Under the pieces are notes generated by a model. It was not told where the DNA came from and searched no databases. It saw only the letters and a list, made by a program, of their open reading frames with translations. A program made the translations under genes and the position numbers. A stretch of DNA of 64,000 nucleotides, from assembly GCA_030148665.1 (NCBI GenBank), contig JASBSZ010000001.1, positions 62,001 through 126,000 of the forward strand. Reading direction: 5' to 3'. Positions 8,434 to 15,498 of this stretch are shown piece by piece (the first letter of the stretch is position 1; every line of letters begins with the position of its first letter). The stretch is from Alphaproteobacteria bacterium. GTDB taxonomy: Bacteria; Pseudomonadota; Alphaproteobacteria; Rhodobacterales; Rhodobacteraceae.

Positions 8434-10506
8434 CTATCTGAGGGCGGCCTCGATATTGCCGCCGTCCACGGTCATGACATGGGCGGTGGTGCGTTCGCTC
8501 AGCGCCAGCGTGACAAAGGCCTGTGCGACATGGTGCGCCTCGACCTCGCGGCCCAGCAGGTTGCCGGCCATGTAGGTTGCCGCATCGACGCCGCGGGCGC
8601 GGGCGCGCTCGTTGATGAAATCGTCGTCCAGCAGACCTGAACGGATGCGGTCGGCATTGACCCCGTTGACCCGCACCCCCATCGGCCCCAGTTCCAGCGC
8701 GAGCTGCCTGAGCAGAAAGAACGTCGCCGCCTTGGGCAGGCCATAGGCGCCAAAGCCGCGCCCCGGATTGACCGCCTGTTTCGAGATGTTGAACAGGATC
8801 TGCCCGCCGCGCCCCTGGGCCTCGAATACATGGGTGGCGGCGCGGGAAAAACGTTGATGGGCAAAGAAATTCAGCTCGAAACTGCGGCGCAGCAGGGCGT
8901 CGTCCATGTCCTTCATTTCGCCCGACCATGCGGCTCCGGCATTGGATACCAGGATGTCGAGGCCGCCAAAGCGGGCCACGCAGGCATCGGTCGCCCGCCG
9001 CGCTGCCCCCTTTTCGGTGATGTCCAGCGCCATTCCGTCATGGTCGGGCCCGAGGGTTTTCAGCGCATCGGCAAGCCCGTCCTCGGAAAGGTCAACCACG
9101 AAAACATTGGCGCCCTGCGCGGCAAAGGCCTGCGCCGTGGCCAGCCCGATCGCCCCGGCCCCGCCGGTAACAAGCACGACACGCCCCCCCAGCGCCGCCC
9201 GCCCGGCCTTGCCCAGCTTGGCCTGTTCCAGCGACCAGTATTCCATGTCGAATATCTCGGCTTCGCCCACCGGCTGAAAGCCCCCGCAATCCTGCCCCCA
9301 GGCCATGGCCACGATCCCCTGTTCGGCCAGATCGGCGGCAATTTTCGCCGCCCGCCCATCGCGCCCCATGCCGACAATGCCCAGCCCCTCGATCCAGGCC
9401 AGCGTCGGCGCCGGGTTCAGCATGGTCTTGCCGCGGGGATGACGGGCGACGTTGCGGGTGAAATAGGCCACGTAATCGTCGATATAGGCGGCCACCGCCC
9501 GGTCGATCGCATCACGCCCCGCCTCGACGGTCTGGCGGCGCAAGAGCAGCGGGCGGTTCTTGGTGCGGATCACATGGTCGGGGGTTGCGACACCGCGCGC
9601 GGCCAGCGTTTCGAGATCGTCGCGCATCAGAAACTCGGCCACGTTGGGCCCCGCGCGCAGATCCATCACCGGCATGGCCGCATCGCGATCCTCGGCAAAG
9701 GCGGCGTTGGCCTCGCCCAGGATGCCGCGCAGCAGGGGCAGGATGCGCGCCGCCTCGGCCGTGGGGCGCGGCGCGGGGCCGGCCGTCGCGGGGGTCGTCA
9801 TCGGCTTGCCGCGCCTGGCGCGCAGCCAGTCCTCGACCAGATTGGTCTGCTCGATCAGCCGCTCATAGGCCGTTTGCGCGTCGTCGGCAAAGGCAAAATG
9901 GCCGTGTTTCAGCAGCAGCAGCCCCTCGACCCGGGGGTTGGCCTCATAGACCTCGGCCGCCGCCCGGGCCAGGGCGAAACCGGGCATGAAAAAGGGCACG
10001 CAGGCAACCCGGCCGCCGAATATTTCCTGCACCACGCTTTCGGCATCGGGCAGGTCGGCCAGCGCCAGCATGGCCGTGGCGTGGGTGTGGTTGATGAAGG
10101 CGTGCGGCAGATAGGCATGCAGCAGAACCTCGACCGAGGGGTTGGGCGCGGTCGCACCCAGCAATGCGCTGCGGGCGGCGTTTACCATGTCCTCGTCCGA
10201 AAGGCGGTCGAGTGCACGCAGCCTCAGCAGGGGTTCGAGGCGCAGACCCGGCATGCCCTCGGGCCGCATGTGGCCCAGGTCCCAGCCGCTGCCCTTGACG
10301 TGCAGCACGTCGATCTCGTCGCCCAGCAGATCGCGCCGCCTGACCTTGCAGGATGTGTTGCCCCCGCCATGCTGAACCATCGCCGGGTCCGAGCCGATCA
10401 GCCGCGAGGCATATGCCTCGAGCGCCAGCGCCCGGTCGGCGGGGTCGTTGCCGGCGCGGGCTGCAATGTCGTCGGCGTCGTGTTGGTTCCAGAGATTGGC
10501 CACCAT
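8434..10506 (-). CDS. Bifunctional class II aldolase / short-chain dehydrogenase (rhamnulose-1-P aldolase-alcohol dehydrogenase family)
   Basis: A 690-residue fusion. Residues about 20-230 form a class II aldolase/adducin domain (MVQHGGGNTSCKV phosphate loop; metal-ligand motif FINHTHATAML). Residues about 440-690 form a Rossmann short-chain dehydrogenase (VLVTGGAGAIG, LVSNAG, catalytic YGLPK). This architecture is the RhaD/RhaE-type fusion that cleaves a sugar 1-phosphate such as L-rhamnulose-1-P and oxidises the lactaldehyde formed. No rhamnose kinase, isomerase or transporter lies nearby, so the substrate is uncertain. ATG 10506 has GAGG about 10 bases upstream. The following 111 bp toward tRNA-Val contain three imperfect GTGAAACCGTC-like units (about 8377-8426). 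Confidence 0.85.
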   Translation of the reverse strand: MVANLWNQHDADDIAARAGNDPADRALALEAYASRLIGSDPAMVQHGGGNTSCKVRRRDLLGDEIDVLHVKGSGWDLGHMRPEGMPGLRLEPLLRLRALDRLSDEDMVNAARSALLGATAPNPSVEVLLHAYLPHAFINHTHATAMLALADLPDAESVVQEIFGGRVACVPFFMPGFALARAAAEVYEANPRVEGLLLLKHGHFAFADDAQTAYERLIEQTNLVEDWLRARRGKPMTTPATAGPAPRPTAEAARILPLLRGILGEANAAFAEDRDAAMPVMDLRAGPNVAEFLMRDDLETLAARGVATPDHVIRTKNRPLLLRRQTVEAGRDAIDRAVAAYIDDYVAYFTRNVARHPRGKTMLNPAPTLAWIEGLGIVGMGRDGRAAKIAADLAEQGIVAMAWGQDCGGFQPVGEAEIFDMEYWSLEQAKLGKAGRAALGGRVVLVTGGAGAIGLATAQAFAAQGANVFVVDLSEDGLADALKTLGPDHDGMALDITEKGAARRATDACVARFGGLDILVSNAGAAWSGEMKDMDDALLRRSFELNFFAHQRFSRAATHVFEAQGRGGQILFNISKQAVNPGRGFGAYGLPKAATFFLLRQLALELGPMGVRVNGVNADRIRSGLLDDDFINERARARGVDAATYMAGNLLGREVEAHHVAQAFVTLALSERTTAHVMTVDGGNIEAALR

Positions 10507-10590
10507 GTTCGTTCATCCTCGGGTCTTGGGTGATGCCTGGAAATGCACCCCGTGGCGGGGCGGCAGGGGGCGAGCGGCCCTGCGGGGCAT

Positions 10591-11466
10591 TCAGGGTGAA
10601 ATGAAGCGCACGCCCTGGATCCGCTCGATCTCGAAAAGATCCTCTTCGTAGATGTCGGTCAGGGCGTTCAGATATTCCGCATCCCATCCGGGGGCCTCGA
10701 CATCGAGGGTTTCATCCTCGATCTCGAACTTGTCCAGAAAGGCATCCAGCACGCGCCGGCGCTGGGCCTCGTTGGCGGGGGGATGGGTTTCAAGATAGGC
10801 CTGCATCCGTTCCAGCCCCTCGGGCATCATGATGCTGGCCAGGAAATCGTCCAGCGCGCTCAGCCGGGTTTCGGGGGCGTGGCCGGAAATCTCGCGCATC
10901 AGCTCGGGCCAGATGAAGGGCGTGTCCTCGTTGCTCCAGACCTTGATGACGACATCTTCGGGCAGCGCCAGACGGATACGGCCGATGACCTCGGACCAGC
11001 GCAGGTCAAGCGGGTCGAACCGGCTGATGAAGGCCGCGAAATCATCCTCGGGCTGTCTGGCAAAGCAGGCCGGCAGAAAGGTGGCCGGATTGCGGATGCC
11101 GATGCATATGGTCGTCGGGCTGTCGGGAAACAGATAGCGCAGGCGCAGGCATTTCTCGCCCGCCTCGGGATAGAGCCGACCGTGGTCGAGAATGCGCGGC
11201 CAGCCCGCAAGAAAGGCGTCGTTGGAAAACACGATTCGGGTCGGGTCGTCCTCGGTCAGGACGGCGTCGAGGATCCCTTCCTGTATTTCCGGCCCCGCGG
11301 GTGCGCCCTTGAGGAAATTGAGCGTTTCGCGGATCAGGGTTCTGAACTTTCCCGGATGCGCGATGACGATGCCTTCCTGCGCCAGCAGCCGCCGGTTGCG
11401 GTTCAGACACTGGAATATCTGCCCCTCATCGGTGCAATGGACGCCAACGTGATATACGATTTCCAT
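10591..11466 (-). CDS. Uncharacterised protein, possibly a degenerate sulfotransferase-fold protein
   Basis: 291 residues, acidic C-terminus, no signal peptide or membrane helix. The N-terminus IVYHVGVHCTDEGQIFQCL followed by NRNRRLLAQEGI has the spacing of the sulfotransferase opening (HIGAHKTGTT...L..NR..L...GI), but the Lys/Thr residues that bind the PAPS 5'-phosphate are replaced by Cys-Thr-Asp-Glu. Mid-protein CIGIRNPATFLPACF resembles the 3'-phosphate segment (RNP). I infer a sulfotransferase-like fold without confident activity. ATG 11466 has only a weak ribosome site. It precedes the aldolase-dehydrogenase gene by 84 bp on the same strand and is divergent from the ABC permease. Confidence 0.65.
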   Translation of the reverse strand: MEIVYHVGVHCTDEGQIFQCLNRNRRLLAQEGIVIAHPGKFRTLIRETLNFLKGAPAGPEIQEGILDAVLTEDDPTRIVFSNDAFLAGWPRILDHGRLYPEAGEKCLRLRYLFPDSPTTICIGIRNPATFLPACFARQPEDDFAAFISRFDPLDLRWSEVIGRIRLALPEDVVIKVWSNEDTPFIWPELMREISGHAPETRLSALDDFLASIMMPEGLERMQAYLETHPPANEAQRRRVLDAFLDKFEIEDETLDVEAPGWDAEYLNALTDIYEEDLFEIERIQGVRFISP

Positions 11467-11558
11467 GATTTTCTGCCAAACTGCCAACCTGCCGTGAGCC
11501 GGGCCGAGTATATCGCCTTTTCTGGACAGGGAAACCGCTTTCGGATAAGTCGGTTCAA

Positions 11559-13214
11559 ATGGTTGAGCAAACAAGTCAGATAAAGGCACGCTGGCGCGGC
11601 ATGCGCCCCGATCCGTGGTCGGCGGGGGCCGTGCTGATCGCTGCGCTCGTGCTGCTGCCGATCCTGTCGGTGGTGTGGATCGCGCTGTCACCGGGCGAGA
11701 ACATCTGGCCCCATCTGCTGGCCACGTCGCTGCCGCGCTATCTGGTCAACACGCTGATCCTGATGTTGTCGGTCGGCCTGCTCAGCGCCATGGTGGGCAC
11801 GGGGGCCGCATGGCTGGTGGTGATGTACCGCTTTCCGGGCCACGGCGTGCTGCAATGGGCGCTGCTGCTGCCTCTGGCGATCCCGGCCTATATCGGGGCC
11901 TATGCGCTGGTGGATTTTCTGGAATATGCGGGCCCGGTACAGGGTGCGCTGAGGGCCATTTTCGGCTGGACGTCGGCGCGCGACTACTGGTTCCCCGAGA
12001 TCCGCTCGCGCACGAGCGCGGTGATCGTTCTTTCCGCATCCCTCTACCCCTATGTCTATATCCTTGCGCGCACCGCCTTTCGCGAACAGTCCGTCGGCGT
12101 TCTGGATGTTGCCCGCGCCCTGGGATGCGGGCCGTGGTCCAGCTTCTGGCGGGTAGGGCTGCCGCTGGCCCGCCCGGCGATCGCGGCTGCCGTTGCCATC
12201 GTGATGATGGAAACCGCCAATGATTTCGGCACCGTCGATTATTTCGCCGTGCAGACGCTGACGACCGGGATATTCACGACCTGGCTCGAGGCATCGAATG
12301 TGTCTGGCGCGGCGCAGATCGCGGTGGTGATGATGGGGGTCATCTTTCTGCTGGTGGCGCTGGAAAAGCTGGGGCGCAGGCGCATCCGTTTTCACCGCAC
12401 GACCAGCCGGCAGATGCCCATCGAGGCGCATCATCTGCGCGGCATGGCGGCGCTGGCGGCCACGCTGTTGTGCCTGTTGCCCTTTCTGGCGGGGTTCGTT
12501 CTGCCGGCGCTGGTCATCGGCTGGCGGGCGCTGGACAGCGTCGATATCTGGGCCGATCCCGAACTGTACCGCGCGCTTGTCAACACGCTGTGGGTCGGCG
12601 GGTCGGCCGCGGTCCTGACGGTGCTGGGCGGGGTGTTCATGGTCTATGGCGTGCGTCTGAGCGGGCGGCGCCTGCCGGCCATGCTGTTGCCGGCAACAAC
12701 CATCGGCTATGCCGCACCCGGCGCGGTGCTGGGGATCGGGCTGATGATTCCGCTCGCCGGGCTGGACCAGAGGGTCGCCGACGCCGTACAGTCGTTGACC
12801 GGCCGGGATCCGGGGCTGATCCTGACGGGCTCGGCCGCAGCCATCATCCTGGCTTATTTCGTGCGTTTCTTTGCCATCGCGCAGGGGGCGGCGGATGCCG
12901 CGATGGGGCGCATATCGCCGTCGCTGCCAATGGCCGCGCGATCGCTGGGGCAGACGGCTGCAGGCGTATTGATGCGCGTGCATCTGCCCATGATCCGGGG
13001 GTCGGTGGCGACCGCCCTGCTGCTGGTCTTTGTGGACAGCGTCAAGGAACTGCCGGCGACGCTGCTGCTGCGACCGTTCAATTTCAACACGCTGGCCACG
13101 CGGGTCTATGATCAGGCATCGCTTGAGAACCTGACGGATGCGGCCCCGGCGGCGGTGATCGTGATGGCCGTGGGTTTTGTCGCCGTTCTGCTGCTGGCGC
13201 GTTCCAGTCGCTGA
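11559..13214 (+). CDS. Fe3+-type ABC transporter permease (duplicated permease domain)
   Basis: 551 residues with two BPD-type permease halves and about 12 membrane helices. The EAA-like loops are VARALGCGPWSSFWRVGLPLARPAI in the first half and AARSLGQTAAGVLMRVHLPMIRGSV in the second. This is the FbpB/AfuB/SfuB arrangement for ferric iron (sometimes thiamine or 2-aminoethylphosphonate) import. The matching binding protein and ATPase are not adjacent, so it must work with distant partners. ATG 11559 has a poor ribosome site; ATG 11601 (MRPDPWSAG) is a real alternative. Transcribed away from the sulfotransferase-like gene across 92 bp. Confidence 0.85.
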   Translation: MVEQTSQIKARWRGMRPDPWSAGAVLIAALVLLPILSVVWIALSPGENIWPHLLATSLPRYLVNTLILMLSVGLLSAMVGTGAAWLVVMYRFPGHGVLQWALLLPLAIPAYIGAYALVDFLEYAGPVQGALRAIFGWTSARDYWFPEIRSRTSAVIVLSASLYPYVYILARTAFREQSVGVLDVARALGCGPWSSFWRVGLPLARPAIAAAVAIVMMETANDFGTVDYFAVQTLTTGIFTTWLEASNVSGAAQIAVVMMGVIFLLVALEKLGRRRIRFHRTTSRQMPIEAHHLRGMAALAATLLCLLPFLAGFVLPALVIGWRALDSVDIWADPELYRALVNTLWVGGSAAVLTVLGGVFMVYGVRLSGRRLPAMLLPATTIGYAAPGAVLGIGLMIPLAGLDQRVADAVQSLTGRDPGLILTGSAAAIILAYFVRFFAIAQGAADAAMGRISPSLPMAARSLGQTAAGVLMRVHLPMIRGSVATALLLVFVDSVKELPATLLLRPFNFNTLATRVYDQASLENLTDAAPAAVIVMAVGFVAVLLLARSSR

Positions 13215-13373
13215 GCGCGTGCGGTCTTTTGCGGGGGCGCATCATGGCAGTTGCTGGAACGCCTCGAGATTACCTGCCGGGGGGCAGGCAGGCGCTGCCC
13301 GGCGTTGCCGACGGGCGCGGGTGTGGTGCGGTTCGCGCGCCATCGCCGCCGTCTTGCGTGTTGCGCGGGGCTT

Positions 13374-13433
13374 GCGGGGGCGCTGCCCCCGTCGCTGGCG
13401 CGACTCCCTCGGAGTATTTGGGCAAAGAAGAAG
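13374..13433 (-). repeat. Family-2 intergenic repeat, about 60 bp copy
   Basis: On the minus strand it reads CTTCTTCTTTGCCCAAATAC, then TCCGAGGGAGTCGCG, CCAGCGAC and GGGGGCAGCGCCCCC. The copy at 62586-62646 matches nearly base for base across the whole length. It contains two perfect hairpins: GTCGC/GCGAC with a 4-base loop, and GGGGGC/GCCCCC with a 3-base loop. It sits between two convergent genes. Confidence 0.85.
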
Positions 13434-13539
13434 AAAAGGCGGGAAAGAGGTGGCTGGTGCTGACGGCGCGCGCGACCTGTTCGGTGGTTTTGCGCTTGCC
13501 GCGGGGGGTCGGGCGATCGCCGTGACGGGCACATGATAA

Positions 13540-13566
13540 GGCCGCGCCCCATGTCGGGGCACGGCC
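13540..13566 (-). terminator. Terminator of the rpsF-rpsR-rplI operon
   Basis: GGCCGCGCCCC (13540-13550) pairs with GGGGCACGGCC (13556-13566) around the loop ATGTC, with one internal mismatch. It is about 95 bases downstream of the rplI stop. On the minus strand it is followed by TTATCAT, a weak T tract. Confidence 0.5.
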
Positions 13567-13662
13567 TGATCACGTCATGACACGAAAGACGTCACAAGGC
13601 CGGTCGCGGGGCGGGGCAGGGTGCCTGCCGAACGCGCGGCCGGGCGCCGTGACGGCCGGGGC

Positions 13663-14298
13663 TCAGCTGTTTTCGCTGTCGTCCGCGGCTTCTTTCGTTT
13701 CGGTCTCGGCTTCGGGCTGCTGGCCGTCGAAATCCTCGGCCGCCGCGGCGCCGATGTCGTCGAACAGCTCGGCGATCTCGAATTCCGCTTCGGCCTCGGC
13801 CTCGGCAGCCAGATCCTGGATCGACTTGCCGGAGGCCTGCAGCTCGGCCTCTTCGGGTGAGCGGGCGACGTTGATCTCGATGCGGACCTCGACCTCGGGG
13901 TGCAACACGACGGTCACGCCGTGAACGCCCAGCTCCTTGATCGGGCGGTCAAGGCGGATCTGCTTGCGATCGACGGTGAACCCGCCTTCGGTTGCGGCGG
14001 TCGCGATGTCGCGGTTCGAAACCGACCCGTAAAGCGAGCCGGTTTCCGAGGCCGAGCGAATCACGATGAACTGCTGACCGTCCAGCTTTTCGGCAACGGC
14101 TTGCGCCTCGGATTTCAGTTCAAGGTTCTTGGCCTCGAGCTGCGCCTTCTGGGTTTCGAAATGCTTGATGTTGGCGGGGGTGGCGCGCAGCGCCTTGCCC
14201 TGGGGCAGCAGATAGTTGCGGGCATAGCCCTGCTTGACGTTGACCACGTCGCCCATCTGGCCCAGCTTGGCCACGCGTTCGAGAAGGATGACTTCCAT
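13663..14298 (-). CDS. rplI: Ribosomal protein bL9
   Basis: 211 residues. The N-domain [30 protein letters not shown] and the long connecting helix are standard. The family is about 150 residues in most bacteria. Here an acidic Ala/Glu-rich tail of about 60 residues (from roughly residue 148) extends the C-terminus, as in other Rhodobacterales. bL9 binds 23S rRNA domain V near the L1 stalk and helps keep the reading frame. Last gene of rpsF-rpsR-rplI, 12 bases after rpsR. Confidence 0.96.
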   Translation of the reverse strand: MEVILLERVAKLGQMGDVVNVKQGYARNYLLPQGKALRATPANIKHFETQKAQLEAKNLELKSEAQAVAEKLDGQQFIVIRSASETGSLYGSVSNRDIATAATEGGFTVDRKQIRLDRPIKELGVHGVTVVLHPEVEVRIEINVARSPEEAELQASGKSIQDLAAEAEAEAEFEIAELFDDIGAAAAEDFDGQQPEAETETKEAADDSENS

Positions 14299-14310
14299 TG
14301 TATCGTCTCC

Positions 14311-14538
14311 TTATTTCACGACATAGGGCAAGAGGGCGAGGAAACGGGCGCGCTTGATGGCGCGGGCCAGTTCACGCTGCTTCTTGGCGGAAACGGCGGT
14401 GATGCGCGAAGGCACGATCTTGCCGCGTTCGGAAATGTAGCGCTGCAGCAGCTTGGTGTCCTTGTAGTCGATCCTGGGCGCGTTGTCGCCCGAGAAGGGA
14501 CAGGTCTTGCGGCGGCGGAAAAACGGTTTGTTGGCCAT
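14311..14538 (-). CDS. rpsR: Ribosomal protein bS18
   Basis: 75 residues, basic. It has the family pattern [10 protein letters not shown]...[51 protein letters not shown]. It binds the central domain of 16S rRNA as a heterodimer with S6. One zinc-type Cys remains (TCPF). Middle gene of the S6-S18-L9 operon, 18 bases after rpsF. Confidence 0.97.
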   Translation of the reverse strand: MANKPFFRRRKTCPFSGDNAPRIDYKDTKLLQRYISERGKIVPSRITAVSAKKQRELARAIKRARFLALLPYVVK

Positions 14539-14556
14539 GGTTTGAAATCCTCTCGA

Positions 14557-14922
14557 TCAGTTGCGGCGCGGGCCGCGGGAACCACGCTCGTCACGGGCGG
14601 ATTTCGCCTGCATGACAACGGACGGGCCTTCTTCGTGCTTGTCCACCTTGATGGTCAGCACACGCATGACATCGTCATGCAGGCGCATCAGGCGTTCCAT
14701 TTCCTGCACGGCCGTGGCGGGCGCGTCGGTCTTCATGAAGGCATAATGGCCCTTGCGGTTCTTGTTGATCTTGTAGGCCATGGTCTTGAGGCCCCAGTAT
14801 TCGGAATCGACCAGCTTGCCACCATTGTCGGCAAGGATCGCCCCGAAATGTTCGATAAGGCCTTCGGCCTGCGCGTTGGACAGGTCCTGACGCGCGATGA
14901 ATACATGCTCGTAGAGCGGCAT
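14557..14922 (-). CDS. rpsF: Ribosomal protein bS6
   Basis: 121 residues. MPLYEHVFIARQDLSNAQAEGLIEHF opens the ferredoxin-like fold, with the conserved WGLKTMAYKINKNRKGHYAFM segment. The C-terminus is a basic Arg/Gly tail rather than a poly-Glu tail. It pairs with S18 on 16S rRNA. First gene of the operon; AAAGGAAACG precedes ATG 14922. The leader of about 100 nt from the promoter at 15027-15054 contains hairpins, one with the arms GCCCG/CGGGC, that could be the autoregulatory S6:S18 site known in other bacteria. Confidence 0.96.
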   Translation of the reverse strand: MPLYEHVFIARQDLSNAQAEGLIEHFGAILADNGGKLVDSEYWGLKTMAYKINKNRKGHYAFMKTDAPATAVQEMERLMRLHDDVMRVLTIKVDKHEEGPSVVMQAKSARDERGSRGPRRN

Positions 14923-15026
14923 ATTCGTTTCCTTTTCTCATGCGTGCTTCAAAATGCGGCCCGTTGACCCTTCCGCCGGGCGCATACGAGAGGCGAACGC
15001 GGCAAACATCTTGCGGAAGATGGCGC

Positions 15027-15054
15027 GTTATACCCGTTCTGGCGCGCAAGGCAA
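15027..15054 (-). promoter_or_regulatory. Candidate sigma-70 promoter of rpsF-rpsR-rplI
   Basis: On the minus strand: TTGCCT (15054-15049), a 16-base spacer, TATAAC (15032-15027). The predicted start near 15020 gives a leader of about 100 nt. Just downstream of it is the hairpin CATCTT-CCGC-AAGATG (15022-15007). Confidence 0.5.
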
Positions 15055-15060
15055 GCCCCA

Positions 15061-15338
15061 GTGATGGGGGCAGGGCAATTGCCTGAAACTCTCTTGTCGC
15101 GGTCAACGGCTGAAATGCGCCCCGATTGCCAACCGCCGGGGCGCTTGCGGCCCGGCATGCGCCCGCCCGCCCCCTCGGCGGGCGCATCCGCGCCCACCCG
15201 GGCGGCCACATGCCTCGCTTGCATTCGGCTGCACCCCATCAAGCGATTGCCCGTGATGGGGGCGCGGCAATTGCGTGAAACCCTCTTGTCGCTGTCCGGC
15301 GCCATGCGGCGGCCCCGACTGGCAACCGCCGGGGCGCT
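15061..15338 (+). repeat. Pair of diverged 85-bp direct repeats
   Basis: Copy 1 (15061-15145) and copy 2 (15253-15338) start 192 bp apart. Shared blocks in order: GTGATGGGGGC, GGCAATTGC, TGAAAC-CTCTTGTCGC, and ACCGCCGGGGCGCT. The centre is more diverged, with a 1-base indel. The unit is upstream of the pilin-like repeat gene and could carry duplicated promoter or leader elements. Confidence 0.7.
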
Positions 15339-15498
15339 CGTGGCCTGCCCCCGGCGCCGGCACATGGAATTTCCCCGAAATGGCCATAGTCCTGCCTCTT
15401 TTGCGCGCTCGAATGGATCAGGTTTCGCTCGGGTGCACGGCCTGTGTGCGCGACGGCATCCCACGGTGCCGGAATTGGCGAGAGAGGTAATGTCAGTG

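Larger units (their letters stand above)
13215..13662. other. Convergent gap with family-2 repeat and L9 operon terminator
   Basis: 448 bp between the permease and rplI with no convincing gene. It holds a full-length inverted family-2 repeat (13374-13433) and a terminator hairpin (13540-13566). The first 150 bp are GC-rich, with a short hairpin near 13279-13298. Confidence 0.55.
14923..15498. other. Divergent region between rpsF and the repeat protein
   Basis: 576 bp. It contains the rpsF leader and promoter on the left, then two diverged direct repeats of about 85 bp (15061-15145 and 15253-15338). An open frame covers much of it on the plus strand, but no start with a ribosome site or conserved protein is visible, so I leave it non-coding. 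Confidence 0.5.

Noticed and set aside
13241-13255. 15-base identity CATCATGGCAGTTGC shared with the fabD start (17033-17047)
   Set aside because: The match does not extend on either side and follows ordinary G-rich ribosome-site-like sequence; one such match is plausible by chance over this length.
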